64,000 nucleotides of DNA from Ruminococcus flavefaciens FD-1 (GCA_000174895.1 ACOK01000102.1:1-64000); one strand, 5' to 3'; positions 44,165-53,637 are shown, numbered from the stretch's first letter. Numbers and translations are program-made. Notes: generated by a model from the letters alone, not told the origin.

Positions 44165-44719
44165 ATGATAAACGGTGCTGACTATTACAGCCGTTTTCTA
44201 TCAGGAGAAAAAAGAGCAATCGAAGGAATAATCAGTTGTTACTGGGATGGACTTGTTTTTTACCTTTTCAGTATAGTGGGCGATATGCAGAAAGCCGAGG
44301 AACTTGCTACAGATACATTCATTATTCTTTATACCCAAAAACCAAAATTTAAAGGTGAAGGAGCTTTCAAGACATGGCTGTATGCCATAGGCAGGAATAA
44401 TGCTCTTAATCATCGCCGAAAAATAAAAAGAATGTATGAAGTTCCGCTTGATGAAGCCTCTGATATTTCCGATGAGGAATGTATCGAGCAACGATATATT
44501 GCAGATGAAGAGCGTATCAGACTGCGGCGGACAATAAACAAGCTAAAGCCTGAATACAGTCAGGTGCTGCACCTGATATACTTTGAAGGATTCAATAATG
44601 ATGAAACGGCTCAAATCATGAAGAAAACTAAAAAGCAGATCATAGATCTGCTGTATCGTGCGAAAGCCGCACTGAAAAAACAACTTGAAAAGGAGGGATA
44701 TGATTATGACGGATTATAA
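44165..44719 (+). CDS. ECF-type RNA polymerase sigma factor
   Basis: The 184-residue protein has sigma region 2 (about 8-85: YWDGLVFYLFSIVGDMQKAEE, then TFIILYTQKPKFKGEGAFKTW, split here by position) and region 4 (about 125-178: LKPEYSQVLHLIYFEGFNND, then an HTH ending LLYRAKAALKKQL). Regions 1 and 3 are absent, the ECF architecture. ATG 44165 has GAAGGGAG seven bases upstream; a GTG at 44150 is rejected. The stop overlaps the downstream membrane protein by 14 bases, the usual arrangement of an ECF sigma with its anti-sigma factor. Predicted targets include its own gene and the divergent dockerin gene. Confidence 0.92.
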   Translation: MINGADYYSRFLSGEKRAIEGIISCYWDGLVFYLFSIVGDMQKAEELATDTFIILYTQKPKFKGEGAFKTWLYAIGRNNALNHRRKIKRMYEVPLDEASDISDEECIEQRYIADEERIRLRRTINKLKPEYSQVLHLIYFEGFNNDETAQIMKKTKKQIIDLLYRAKAALKKQLEKEGYDYDGL

Positions 44720-46019
44720 ACAGATCGCAGATCTTGTTATAAAAGAAGGAGATGCTATTCTTGAACGTAAAAGAAGACGTGCAATAATGGTCAAACGAGT
44801 TTCACTTAGTGCATCATGTCTTTGTGCTGCCGGAATAATCGGCATAGGTGTATGGCATAATAACAATATCAAAAACGCAATTCATCATGATGATCCTTCC
44901 GTAATTACAGAAATATCCCAGACCACAACCACTAAAAATCCATCATCAACTGCTGTAAATACAACTAAAGTCGAAGATATTACTGAAACAACAATTAGTG
45001 CTTCAACAACTAAAACAACAAATATAAAGACAGAACTGTCAGAAGTCAGGACAACCAATATCAATACATCAACAGCAGAAAAAATATCAGACAGCAAAAA
45101 AGTCGATGCAACTACATTAAGTAATAATATTATACCAAATGCAACACAGACAACTTCATCTGTAAACGAAGAAAAAACGCAAACTACAACATCATCCGCT
45201 CCAAAGCCATTGGTAACTTCTACTGTCAGTGTAAGACCTTCTCTGCCTATAACAACAACCGTAACAACAGAGCCGATACCCGAAAAATCATATAGGTTTA
45301 ATATAAGTTTCTTTGATGATTCATCCTTTGAGCTTGTAAAAGATATAAACGCAAAATTGATCAGACAAAAGATAGAGTGGATAGATAACGAGCATAGACA
45401 AGAAGTCGGTGAAGGAGAGATTATAGCCGAATGGAATACATCCGAAAGCAACCCGTATATTTCAGAGATATTAACAGACAATTACAAAGAATATATTTAT
45501 AAGGTGAAAGTTGATAAACTTCCCGATGATTATTATTACTATAATAAAAATAATGTAGAACTTGGAATATCAGGTTATCTTGAAGGTGACATAAAAACAG
45601 ATATACTGCTTACAAAGAAAAAAATTACAGAAACTGCAACTCCTCTTAACGGAACATATTCATTGAAACTGAAAGTATTGGATTTTGCCACTGATTTGAA
45701 TGTTCCCGATCTCGAATGTGAATTGTTCTGTCTTCAGACAAATGAAGTTGCGGCGAAGTGGAACACTGCTGATACCGAGGAATTATATATCGAGAATCTC
45801 AGATATTCCTTTGATAAGCCTGACAGCTACAACGGAAACATTACCTACGCAATAAGAATAACTAATTTACCTGAGAATTATCGTTTCTACTATGGAAAGA
45901 GCAGAGAGATGTATGGTATCTGCGGTTTCGGCTTGGAAGAATTTGAAAATGGTACGGAATTAAATTGTGTTGCTTATCTTGAAGATGTAAAAAAAGGTTC
46001 TGAAAAGTACAATTATTGA
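44706..46019 (+). CDS. probable membrane anti-sigma factor with extracellular sensor domains
   Basis: The 437-residue protein has a short basic cytoplasmic N-terminus (TDYKQIADLVIKEGDAILER), one membrane helix (about 33-52), a Thr/Ser-rich spacer (about 70-190) and two extracellular beta domains (about 197-305 and 315-430). These are closely similar to the two domains of the secreted dockerin protein, including a 28-residue identical stretch starting YSFDKPDSYNGN. The N-terminus is short and not a zinc anti-sigma domain; its role in binding the sigma factor is inferred from coupling and topology. GGAGGG precedes ATG 44706. Ligand binding outside would release the sigma factor inside, as proposed for RsgI proteins. 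Confidence 0.75.
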   Translation: MTDYKQIADLVIKEGDAILERKRRRAIMVKRVSLSASCLCAAGIIGIGVWHNNNIKNAIHHDDPSVITEISQTTTTKNPSSTAVNTTKVEDITETTISASTTKTTNIKTELSEVRTTNINTSTAEKISDSKKVDATTLSNNIIPNATQTTSSVNEEKTQTTTSSAPKPLVTSTVSVRPSLPITTTVTTEPIPEKSYRFNISFFDDSSFELVKDINAKLIRQKIEWIDNEHRQEVGEGEIIAEWNTSESNPYISEILTDNYKEYIYKVKVDKLPDDYYYYNKNNVELGISGYLEGDIKTDILLTKKKITETATPLNGTYSLKLKVLDFATDLNVPDLECELFCLQTNEVAAKWNTADTEELYIENLRYSFDKPDSYNGNITYAIRITNLPENYRFYYGKSREMYGICGFGLEEFENGTELNCVAYLEDVKKGSEKYNY

Positions 46020-46075
46020 TATCAGAGACATTAAATAGACGTTATGTAGATTTGCATATCGTCTTTATATACGAA

Positions 46076-46113
46076 AAAGACTTCATTTCCTGATTCTGGA
46101 ATTGAAGTCTTTT
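46076..46113 (+). terminator. terminator of the sigma/anti-sigma operon
   Basis: AAAGACTTCA/TGAAGTCTTT stem followed by TA-rich sequence with TTTTA, about 60 bases after the stop. Confidence 0.6.
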
Positions 46114-46206
46114 ATCAAATATAGCTTTGCCATCATACGTTCATTGTGGCTAATAATAGTTACTTGCTGTATCAGTCTTACCATTATTGATAAAACTTCT
46201 ATATGA

Positions 46207-46421
46207 GCGCTGCCCTCAAACTCCCTTCCTAAAACTTTCAGTATTAATTTTTCCCCAGATGGGGCGCTCCCAGTAAAACTACTGGTTTTCACATTTTTGT
46301 GGAGCGCCCCATCTGGGGAAAAATTCTATTAAAAGTCTTTGGAAAGGGGTTCGGGGAAGAACCTTTCCTCAGAAAGGTTTTCCCCGACAAATACATATAA
46401 AGCTGCTGTAAGAGTATCACG
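46207..46421 (-). repeat. type E element, copy 2 (inverted)
   Basis: The flanking hairpins match copy 1 at 18074-18344. The central palindrome has arms AATTTTTCCCCAGATGGGGC and exact complement. Compared with copy 1 several arm positions differ, each matched by a compensating change on the other arm. Confidence 0.85.
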
Positions 46422-46443
46422 GTTAAAGTGCCCTTTTGATATA

Positions 46444-47313
46444 TTATTTGATAAGTGCAAGCAGTTCCTTGGGAGTGAAAACGTACTCCTTGCCGCAGAA
46501 ATGGCAGCATACCGTAGTATCCTTGCCCTCGGCGGCCATTTCTCTCAGGTCCTTTTCGCCTATGCTGATAAGCACTCTTTCGGTTCTCTCACGGCTGCAA
46601 TCGCAACCGTAAACGGGCTCGGCTGTATCAAGAACATTAGGCTCAAGGCCTGCCAGAAGCATATTTGCTATCTCCTCGGGAGTTTTGCCCTCGTCCAGCA
46701 TAGCGGAAACGGGAGGCATAGCAGCTACGTTCTTTTCGAGGATATCGATGACCTTTTCATCAGCGAAGGGGAGAAGCTGTACAAGGAAGCCGCCTGCCGC
46801 CTTTACTGTCAGGTCGGGATTCACCAGTACGCCCAGACTGCACACTGTAGGTATCTGTTCGCTTGTGGCGTAATAGTTTGCGATATCCTCGGCGATCTCG
46901 CCTGAAACAAGGGGGATGACTCCCACGTAAGGCTCTTTCAGTCCCATATCCTTTACGACTGAGAGAGTGCCGTCAGTACCCACAGCTCCGCCTACGTCAA
47001 GCTTGCCCTGAGCGTTGAGAGGTATCTCCACAACGGGATTTCCCACGCAGCTCTTGACATTGCCCCAGCTGTCGGCAACAGCTGTAAGCTGACCGGCAGG
47101 GCCGCCTCCGTCCACACGGAGAGTGATGGTGTCATTCTCGCCTTTGAGCATATAGCCCATAAGTGAAGCGGCGATAGTAAGTCTGCCCAGGCCTGCTGTG
47201 ATAACAGCCGAGGTCTTGTGGATGCGTTCTATTTCGGATACGATATCCTTAGCGTCCAGGACTTCCGCAAAAGCAGAACCGTCCGCTGAAATTGCTCTGT
47301 ATAATTTACCCAA
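46444..47313 (-). CDS. hslO: Hsp33 redox-regulated chaperone
   Basis: The 289-residue chaperone becomes active when its zinc-binding cysteines are oxidised. The C-terminal redox switch is CDC near 237 and CHFC near 269, the CXC...CXXC pattern. VDGGGPAGQLTAVAD and VGTDGTLSVVKDMGLKEPY in the N-terminal domain are typical. The start is a TTG at 47313 with AAAGGATG eight bases upstream; no ATG in the frame is compatible with the conserved N-terminus. It belongs to the envelope and stress gene group with hsp20 and htpG but no CIRCE is seen here. Confidence 0.94.
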   Translation of the reverse strand: MGKLYRAISADGSAFAEVLDAKDIVSEIERIHKTSAVITAGLGRLTIAASLMGYMLKGENDTITLRVDGGGPAGQLTAVADSWGNVKSCVGNPVVEIPLNAQGKLDVGGAVGTDGTLSVVKDMGLKEPYVGVIPLVSGEIAEDIANYYATSEQIPTVCSLGVLVNPDLTVKAAGGFLVQLLPFADEKVIDILEKNVAAMPPVSAMLDEGKTPEEIANMLLAGLEPNVLDTAEPVYGCDCSRERTERVLISIGEKDLREMAAEGKDTTVCCHFCGKEYVFTPKELLALIK

Positions 47314-47329
47314 TTTATCTCATCCTTTC

Positions 47330-47480
47330 TGTTTAATGCTTAATGCGTAATGCGTAATTCGTAATTAGTTGTGTCAGCTTCGCTGACGGATTTAAAATCA
47401 CATAATTACTATTTTAATTTGTCCCCGTCAGGGGACACCAAAATTACGCATTACGCATTATGAATTCCGAATTATCGAAG
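47330..47480 (-). repeat. ATTACGC/GCGTAAT heptamer tracts, inverted pair
   Basis: GCGTAAT-type heptamers (47338-47365) and ATTACGC-type heptamers (47450-47478) face each other around a short palindrome GTCAGCTTCGCTGAC. The second tract runs into the 3' end of the adjacent methyltransferase gene. Confidence 0.7.
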
Positions 47481-48242
47481 CGTTTGTCCGTTGTCGATGC
47501 ACCTTGCCACGTAGACAATGCGCTGTGTAGTTTCTGTCGGAGGCCCGAAAGTATCGTCGCCGTACTTGGCAAGCAGTTCAAATCCTGCATTTTTCAGCAG
47601 CTTTTCGATATCCTCCTCGCTGTAGGCCTTTTCCGAGAAACTGTCATTGGTACGGGAGTAAAGCCCGTTTTCCTCACGCTCGAAGAATTCCAGATTCATC
47701 TTTACCTCGTCGGTGTCGGGGACAAGTGTGTTCTCCCACACGCAGTAGACATTGTCGGTCTCGTAGGTGAAAGTGTTGTTTGCGAGAATATTGCGGTGCT
47801 TGTAGAGAGTGTTCACATCGAAGATGAAAAGTCCCTCCTGTTCGGAGAAAAACGCCACATTCTCAAAGACCTTCCTCACATCGTCAATGGACGCAAGGTG
47901 ATTGATGCTGTCGAGGGCGCATATAGTAATGTCGATAGTGCCGTACATATCAAGTTTACGCATATCCTGACAGAGGTACTGAATATTCAGACCGCTGTCG
48001 AATTTCTTCTCGATAGCCATACCAAGCATTTCGTCGGAGAGGTCAACTCCGATAACATCGTAGCCAAGCCCTGCCATGACCTCGGAGATACTTCCCGTAC
48101 CGCAGGCGAGGTCAAGGAGGATATTCTCTTTTGTCTGCTTGAATTTCTGTATTATTTCGTGGAAATATTCCCCACGCTTCTTATAGTCGATATTTGCCGT
48201 CAGCTCGTCATAATATCGGGCAAAAACGCTGTATCCGCTCAT
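47472..48242 (-). CDS. class I SAM-dependent methyltransferase
   Basis: The 256-residue protein has the AdoMet motif LLDLACGTGSISEVMAGLG at about 41-59, a second motif VIGVDLSDEML and a later DITICALDSINHL. It begins YSVFARYYDELTANIDY, as in the widespread Firmicutes family of unknown-substrate methyltransferases. ATG 48242 has GAGGAAG upstream. Its last residues are encoded by sequence that resembles the ATTACG heptamer tract. Confidence 0.88.
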   Translation of the reverse strand: MSGYSVFARYYDELTANIDYKKRGEYFHEIIQKFKQTKENILLDLACGTGSISEVMAGLGYDVIGVDLSDEMLGMAIEKKFDSGLNIQYLCQDMRKLDMYGTIDITICALDSINHLASIDDVRKVFENVAFFSEQEGLFIFDVNTLYKHRNILANNTFTYETDNVYCVWENTLVPDTDEVKMNLEFFEREENGLYSRTNDSFSEKAYSEEDIEKLLKNAGFELLAKYGDDTFGPPTETTQRIVYVARCIDNGQTLR

Positions 48243-48318
48243 ATATCTTCCTCTATCGCTCACTTTTTTCAGATTTTTTAATCATAGGTACACAGGCATA
48301 ACCTGCATTTGCATCCGC

Positions 48319-48909
48319 TCATTTGCTTTTTTCGGTTTCCTCATACTGCTCCGTATGCAGTTCTAAAAGCAGCAGGACGATAAACAGGTTTTCCCATATA
48401 AAGAAAGTCTGAAACAGCGGAGGAAAGCCTGTGACGAACAGCACAACGAATACCGCAGCATACAGAAGTGAAGCAAATGCCGCAAAGCGCTGTTTTTTGC
48501 TTTTCGGAAATATTGCGGAAAGTATGAATGAAACCGTTACGGGGAGTATGCCGCCCATTGAGAAAAATGTGTGTATCTTCGTTGTAAGCTCGCTGGGAGA
48601 ACTGCTGTACCTGTTGCACGGGAAAAGTGCCGTTCCGAGAACGAACACGGATATAACTGCATATATCGCCTTTTTTGCAGGCAGAAGCTCTCGTTTTGTA
48701 AGGTAAAATGCGATCGTTGGTATCATTACAAGTGCAAAGGCAAAATACAACATTGAGGTTGAGTGGTGCAGTCCCACATATGATGAAAAAGAAAGTCTCA
48801 GGTCATACAGATAAATTCCCGATAGCCACGCATAGGCTACGGCTGTAACGGCAACTGAAAAAAAGAGTATCCCCATAATAAGGGGAAGTTTATTCTTGTA
48901 TTTGTTCAT
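48319..48909 (-). CDS. six-helix membrane protein, DUF998-like
   Basis: The 196-residue protein has about six membrane segments and short loops. A polar stretch FPCNRYSSSPSELTTKIHTF between helices three and four, with Cys-Asn-Arg and His, resembles DUF998-type proteins, but the match is weak. AGGAGTG precedes ATG 48909. No function can be assigned. Confidence 0.65.
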   Translation of the reverse strand: MNKYKNKLPLIMGILFFSVAVTAVAYAWLSGIYLYDLRLSFSSYVGLHHSTSMLYFAFALVMIPTIAFYLTKRELLPAKKAIYAVISVFVLGTALFPCNRYSSSPSELTTKIHTFFSMGGILPVTVSFILSAIFPKSKKQRFAAFASLLYAAVFVVLFVTGFPPLFQTFFIWENLFIVLLLLELHTEQYEETEKSK

Positions 48910-48936
48910 TTTCACTCCTGATATTAAATCATCCTT

Positions 48937-48962
48937 AAAAAGGGCGGAAAACTCCGCCCTTC
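48937..48962 (-). terminator. terminator of secA
   Basis: AAGGGCGGA/TCCGCCCTT with TTTTTAAGG on the minus strand, between secA and the membrane protein gene. Confidence 0.75.
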
Positions 48963-48965
48963 TGA

Positions 48966-49050
48966 AATTGAGAATGCAGGATTGAGAATTGAGAATTATT
49001 CGACATATCCGCAAAAAACATTCTCAATTCTCCATTTTCAATTCTCAATT
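48966..49050. repeat. inverted tracts of TTGAGAA/TTCTCAA heptamers
   Basis: Heptamers of the type TTGAGAA (48968-48999) face TTCTCAA heptamers (49021-49050), which could form a stem of about 25 bp downstream of secA. It is a third heptamer family beside CAGAAAT and ATTACGC. Confidence 0.65.
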
Positions 49051-49057
49051 AGTATAC

Positions 49058-51814
49058 TTACTGATTGTCCTTGCCCTTGCAGCACTTCTTGTACTTCTTG
49101 CCGCTTCCGCATGGGCATGGATCGTTGTCGCCGATCTTCTTCACACGTACAGGCTCGCCGTCAAAGCTTCCGTCGCCTGCGCCTGCGTTAGGAGCATCAG
49201 GCTTTGCCACCTGTTCACGCTCAGGAGCTTCATTCTTCTGAAGCTTAACAGTGAGGAGCATACGAACGGTGTCTTCCTTGATGGAATCTACCATAGCGTC
49301 GAACATCTCGAAGCCTTCGTAACGGTACTCGACAACAGGGTTCTTCTGGCCGTATGAACGGAGACCGATACCCTTCTTGAGCTCTTCCATATCGTCGATG
49401 TGAGCCATCCACTTTGTATCAACGACCTTGAGGAGGATAACTCTTTCAAGCTCACGCATAACGTCTGAGCCGTATTCTTCTTCCTTGGACTGATAGATCT
49501 CGCCGGCCTTCTTGCTGAGAGCGGATGTGATATCTTCCTTGGATACGGATGAGATATCGTCCTCGTCAAAGTCAAGATCCTCAGGACCTGTGAGCCAGCC
49601 GAGGAAGTATTCCTTCAGGCCGACAAGGTTCCAGTCGTCCTTTACCTCGTCGTCGATGAGGTAAGCGTTTACCTTGTCTGTGATGAGATCGTCCATCATG
49701 CCGAGGATCTTCTCGTGGATGTCTTCGCCGTCGAGAACCTGTGCACGCTCGCCGTAGATGATCTCACGCTGTGTATTCATAACGTCGTCGTAGTTGAGGA
49801 CGTTCTTTCTTATGCTGAAGTTCTGACCCTCGACCTTCTTCTGTGAAGATTCGATGATCTTTGTGAGCATTTTGCTCTCGATAGGCATACCCTCGTCAAC
49901 CTTGAGAGTCTTCATCATGTTCTCAAGACGGTCGCCTGCGAAGATACGCATGAGGTCGTCCTCTACTGAGAGGAAGAAGCAGCTTTCGCCCTCGTCGCCC
50001 TGACGTCCTGAACGTCCACGGAGCTGGTTGTCGATACGTCTTGATTCGTGACGCTCTGTACCGAGGATGTAGAGACCGCCTGCCTCCTTGACAGCAACAG
50101 CCTTTTCCTTTACCTCAGCGTTGAATTTATCGTAAAGCTCACGGTAGAGCTTTCTTGCAGCAAGTATCTCCTCGTTGTCTGTATCAGCGAAGCCGATAGC
50201 CTCGGAGATGATATCCTCGGGTATCTCACGCTTTCTCAGTTCAGCTCTTGCGAGGAATTCAGCGTTACCGCCCAGCATGATATCGGTACCACGTCCGGCC
50301 ATGTTGGTAGCGATGGTAACAGCGCCGTACTTACCTGCCTGAGCAACGATCTCAGCTTCCTTAGCGTGCTGTTTAGCGTTGAGGACTTCGTGCTTGATGC
50401 CCTTTCTCTTCAGCATAGCGGAGAGGAGCTCTGACTTCTCGATGGAAACTGTACCAACGAGGATAGGCTGTCCTTTATCGTGACACTCGATGATCTTGTC
50501 GATGATAGCTGCATATTTGCCCTTTTCCGAGCTGTATACCTGATCGTTGTGGTCGATACGGATAACAGGCTTGTTTGTAGGGATGGAGATAACGTCCAGC
50601 TTGTAGATCTCCTTGAATTCGTCTTCCTCGGTCATAGCAGTACCTGTCATACCTGACAGCTTTGTGTAGAGACGGAAGAAGTTCTGGAAAGTGATGGTAG
50701 CGAGAGTCTTGGATTCGCTCTTTACCTTAACGCCTTCCTTAGCCTCGATAGCCTGATGGAGACCGTCATTGAAACGGCGACCCATCATGAGACGGCCTGT
50801 GAATTCGTCAACGATAATGATCTCGCCGTCCTTGACAACGTAGTCGATATCGTTCTTCATAACGCCGTTAGCCTTGATAGCCTGGTTGATGTGGTGGAGG
50901 AGAGTAAGGTTCTCCGAATCCATAAGGTTTTCGATGTGGAAAGCCTGTTCAGCCTTCTTTACACCACGCTGGGTGATAGTAGCTGTCTTAGCCTTCTCAT
51001 CGATGATGTAGTCTGCGTTTTCTGCGATCTCGTCCTGATCCACCTTGTCATCTGTTTCAACGACAGTAGTGGAGGTAAGAGTCTTGGCGAAACGGTCAAC
51101 GATAGTATAGAGGTCAGTGGACTTGTCGCCACGGCCTGAAATGATAAGAGGAGTACGAGCCTCATCGATAAGGATGGAGTCCACCTCATCGACGATAGCG
51201 AAGTTAGGTTCACGCTGAACACGATCTTCCTTGTGAGTTACCATGTTGTCACGGAGGTAGTCGAAGCCCAGCTCGTTATTTGTAGCATAGGTTACGTCGC
51301 AGTTGTAAGCGGCACGTCTCTGGTCGTTGTTGAGACCGTGGAGGATACATCCTACAGTAAGTCCCAGCCAGCGGAGGACCTTGCCCATTTCCTCAGCCTG
51401 AGTCTTTGCGAGGTAGTCGTTAACGGTAACGACGTGAACGCCCTTGCCTGAGAGAGCATTGAGGTATGAAGCGACGCAGGCAACGAGAGTTTTACCTTCA
51501 CCGGTCTTCATTTCAGCGATACGTCCCTGATGGAGAACGATAGCACCGATGATCTGTACGGGGTAAGGTTTCTTTTCGAGAACACGCCATGCAGCTTCTC
51601 TTACGGTAGCGAGAGCCTCAGGGAGAATGGTATCGAGAGTTTCGCCCTCTTCCAGTCTGTCCTTGAATTCCTGTGTCTTTGCCTTCAGTTCTGCATCTGA
51701 AAGCGCTGTATATTCCTCGTCGAGAGCGAGTACTTTCTTCTTGATCGGTTCGATACGCTTGAGCTCACGGTTTGAGTAAGCGTTAGCACCGAATATACCA
51801 CTGAATAAACCCAT
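49058..51814 (-). CDS. secA: preprotein translocase ATPase SecA
   Basis: The 918-residue motor drives unfolded proteins through SecYEG. The nucleotide-binding domain has [10 protein letters not shown] near 100 and [19 protein letters not shown]; later [12 protein letters not shown] and [13 protein letters not shown] are the helicase-like motifs. The C-terminus ends in the SEC-C zinc motif [18 protein letters not shown] 51814 gives the usual N-terminus and has AAAGGCGGT 11 bases upstream. Upstream in-frame codons to 51928 are rejected. It exports the dockerin proteins and other secreted proteins of the window. Confidence 0.97.
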   Translation of the reverse strand: MGLFSGIFGANAYSNRELKRIEPIKKKVLALDEEYTALSDAELKAKTQEFKDRLEEGETLDTILPEALATVREAAWRVLEKKPYPVQIIGAIVLHQGRIAEMKTGEGKTLVACVASYLNALSGKGVHVVTVNDYLAKTQAEEMGKVLRWLGLTVGCILHGLNNDQRRAAYNCDVTYATNNELGFDYLRDNMVTHKEDRVQREPNFAIVDEVDSILIDEARTPLIISGRGDKSTDLYTIVDRFAKTLTSTTVVETDDKVDQDEIAENADYIIDEKAKTATITQRGVKKAEQAFHIENLMDSENLTLLHHINQAIKANGVMKNDIDYVVKDGEIIIVDEFTGRLMMGRRFNDGLHQAIEAKEGVKVKSESKTLATITFQNFFRLYTKLSGMTGTAMTEEDEFKEIYKLDVISIPTNKPVIRIDHNDQVYSSEKGKYAAIIDKIIECHDKGQPILVGTVSIEKSELLSAMLKRKGIKHEVLNAKQHAKEAEIVAQAGKYGAVTIATNMAGRGTDIMLGGNAEFLARAELRKREIPEDIISEAIGFADTDNEEILAARKLYRELYDKFNAEVKEKAVAVKEAGGLYILGTERHESRRIDNQLRGRSGRQGDEGESCFFLSVEDDLMRIFAGDRLENMMKTLKVDEGMPIESKMLTKIIESSQKKVEGQNFSIRKNVLNYDDVMNTQREIIYGERAQVLDGEDIHEKILGMMDDLITDKVNAYLIDDEVKDDWNLVGLKEYFLGWLTGPEDLDFDEDDISSVSKEDITSALSKKAGEIYQSKEEEYGSDVMRELERVILLKVVDTKWMAHIDDMEELKKGIGLRSYGQKNPVVEYRYEGFEMFDAMVDSIKEDTVRMLLTVKLQKNEAPEREQVAKPDAPNAGAGDGSFDGEPVRVKKIGDNDPCPCGSGKKYKKCCKGKDNQ

Positions 51815-51953
51815 GATAAGTTTACCGCCTTTACATTTATTTTCACGGCTTTTCATCTTCAGCCTGTGCCAAAACGCACTGCCACAGGACGAATTCTGCA
51901 CTGTGATGAAGGGAGCCTGTATATTCACAATAAATTACAAATACACATAATAT

Positions 51954-51982
51954 ATTTTACCGCAAATAATAATATTTGTCAA
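51954..51982 (-). promoter_or_regulatory. secA promoter
   Basis: On the minus strand TTGACA (51977-51982), 17-base spacer, TAAAAT (51954-51959). The leader to ATG 51814 is about 135 bases. Confidence 0.8.
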
Positions 51983-52036
51983 TAGCGCATTTGAATATAG
52001 CAGGTAGAAAAAACTATGTTGAAAACTGTCAATGTG

Positions 52037-52063
52037 ACATCAGCCCCGAATATCGCATATATT
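52037..52063 (+). promoter_or_regulatory. possible sigma-K-type promoter of dpaAB
   Basis: ACA (52037-52039), 16 bases, CATATATT (52056-52063) fits the loose sigma-K pattern AC-N16-CATANNNT. spoVF of Bacillus is transcribed by sigma-K in the mother cell. The match is short and could be chance. Confidence 0.35.
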
Positions 52064-52093
52064 TCGGCGGATTAACAAGAGGAGGAATATACA

Positions 52094-52939
52094 GTGGAAA
52101 AAATACTTATTGCAGGCGGAGATATGCGTCAGGTGTACTGCGGCCGCCGTTTAGCTGAGCAGTATGAAGTGTCGGTCATCGGCTTTGACGGGGATATGCT
52201 CCCCGATGACACAGCGGAGGAAAGACCGGAAAAGTGCGGATATGCCGTACTTCCCGTGCCGCCCCTTGATGAAAACGGCTGTGTCAGCACTCCCTGCTTC
52301 AGCGGAAAACTGACAGTCAGCGACGTGAAACAGCGGCTTGCGCCTCATGCTGTGATATTCGCAGGCAGGGTCAGTGACGAACTCTGCCGGCTTTTCGATG
52401 AATATGAGGTGCTTGACTATATGGAGCGTGAGGAGCTAAGTCTGCGCAATGCCGTGCCTACCGCAGAGGGAGCGGTGCAGATAGCCCTTGAGGAAATGCC
52501 CGTGACTCTCAGCGGTGAAAAAGTACTGATCGTCGGAATGGGACGAATCGGAACTGCCCTTGCGGAGATACTCAAAGGCTTCGGTGCGGACATTACCGCC
52601 GCTGTGAGAAATGCAAAGGGTGCGGCAAAGGCGGCGCTTCTCGGTGTGAAAGCGGTATGCACGAAGGATATGCCCCACGGATACGGACTTGTATTCAACA
52701 CTGTCCCGTCAATGATATTCGGCAGGGAAGAACTGAGCCGCTTCGGTAAGGATACCCTTTTCATCGACCTTGCCTCAAAGCCGGGAGGAATAGATCTCGC
52801 ATCTGCTCAGGAACTGGGGATGAAAGTGGTGTGGGCGCTGGGACTTCCCGGCAAGACTGCTCCCGTCACCGCAGGAGAGATAATTGCTGAAACCGTAAAG
52901 AACATGATATCGGAAAGGGGAGATGACCATGTACGATAA
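52094..52939 (+). CDS. dpaA: dipicolinate synthase subunit A
   Basis: The 281-residue protein has an N-terminal Rossmann-like start (ILIAGGDMRQVYCGRRL) and an NAD(P)-binding domain with VLIVGMGRIGTALAEIL near 144-160. Other typical stretches are SGEKVLIVGMGRIG and LPGKTAPVTAGEII. With DpaB it converts dihydrodipicolinate-related lysine-pathway intermediate to dipicolinic acid, the calcium chelator of endospores. It starts at GTG 52094 after AGAGGAGG. It overlaps dpaB by about ten bases. Its presence points to spore-forming ability or a recent spore-forming ancestor. Confidence 0.92.
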   Translation: MEKILIAGGDMRQVYCGRRLAEQYEVSVIGFDGDMLPDDTAEERPEKCGYAVLPVPPLDENGCVSTPCFSGKLTVSDVKQRLAPHAVIFAGRVSDELCRLFDEYEVLDYMEREELSLRNAVPTAEGAVQIALEEMPVTLSGEKVLIVGMGRIGTALAEILKGFGADITAAVRNAKGAAKAALLGVKAVCTKDMPHGYGLVFNTVPSMIFGREELSRFGKDTLFIDLASKPGGIDLASAQELGMKVVWALGLPGKTAPVTAGEIIAETVKNMISERGDDHVR

Positions 52940-53513
52940 ACTGAAAGGACTGCGTATCGGCTATGCGCTGACAGGCTCATTCTGTACCTTTGAGAAAAGC
53001 CTGCGTCAGGCGGAAAGACTGCATGAACTGGGGGCAGAGCTGATACCTGTAATGTCGGAGAACGCCGCATCCACCGATACCCGGTTCGGCACGGCCGCCG
53101 AACATATAAAGCGGCTTTCGGATATATGCGGACGGGACGTTATAACCACATCGGCGGAGGCTGAACCCATCGGACCCGAATCACTGACAGACATAATGGC
53201 AGTAGCTCCCTGTACATCCAACACCGCCGCAAAGCTGGCAGGCAGCATAACAGATACTGCCGTGACAATGGCTGTGAAGTCCCATCTGCGAAGCGGAAAG
53301 CCTGTGGTGCTTGCCATAGCCTCCAACGATTCACTGCTTGGTTCGGCAAGAAATATCGGTGAACTTTTCAACCGCAAGAATTATTATTTCGTGCCCATGA
53401 AGCAGGACGACATAATAAAAAAGCCTGCCTCGCTTGTGGCGGAGTTTGATATGCTCCCCGACGCAATAGAAGCGGCTCTCGATGGTATTCAGCTACGCCC
53501 GATCATTCAGTAG
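52929..53513 (+). CDS. dpaB: dipicolinate synthase subunit B
   Basis: The 194-residue flavoprotein-like subunit contains IGYALTGSFCTFEKS near 11-25, MAVAPCTSNTAAKLAGSITD near 95 and NYYFVPMKQDD near 150, the pattern of SpoVFB within the flavoprotein (Dfp-like) fold. It forms dipicolinate synthase with DpaA. ATG 52929 is preferred since GGGGAG lies seven bases upstream; the ATG at 52923 is one base from it. The two genes are overlapped and share a transcript. Confidence 0.92.
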   Translation: MYDKLKGLRIGYALTGSFCTFEKSLRQAERLHELGAELIPVMSENAASTDTRFGTAAEHIKRLSDICGRDVITTSAEAEPIGPESLTDIMAVAPCTSNTAAKLAGSITDTAVTMAVKSHLRSGKPVVLAIASNDSLLGSARNIGELFNRKNYYFVPMKQDDIIKKPASLVAEFDMLPDAIEAALDGIQLRPIIQ

Positions 53514-53546
53514 ATGAGACCGTCCTCGGCTTTCATCGTGAAAATA

Positions 53547-53573
53547 TGTAGGGGCGCTTTCCGAGCGCCCTTA
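53547..53573 (+). repeat. TGTAGGGGCGCTTTCCGAGC hairpin
   Basis: GGCGCTTTCCGAGCGCC stem with TGTAGGG at its left, downstream of dpaB; the inverted version lies at 54287-54311. Confidence 0.75.
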
Positions 53574-53602
53574 ACTTAATATACTCTTTTCACAAAATGA
53601 CA

Positions 53603-53625
53603 AGGACGCACAAAATGTGCGTCCC
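53603..53625 (-). terminator. terminator of hsp20
   Basis: GGACGCACA/TGTGCGTCC stem followed on the minus strand by TTGTCATTTTG, about 14 bases after the stop codon. Confidence 0.7.
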
Positions 53626-53637
53626 TCATTGCCATAT

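Noticed and set aside
47460-48281. Plus-strand frame of 273 residues opposite the methyltransferase
   Set aside because: Antisense to a gene with an intact AdoMet motif and ribosome site; no family pattern in the frame.
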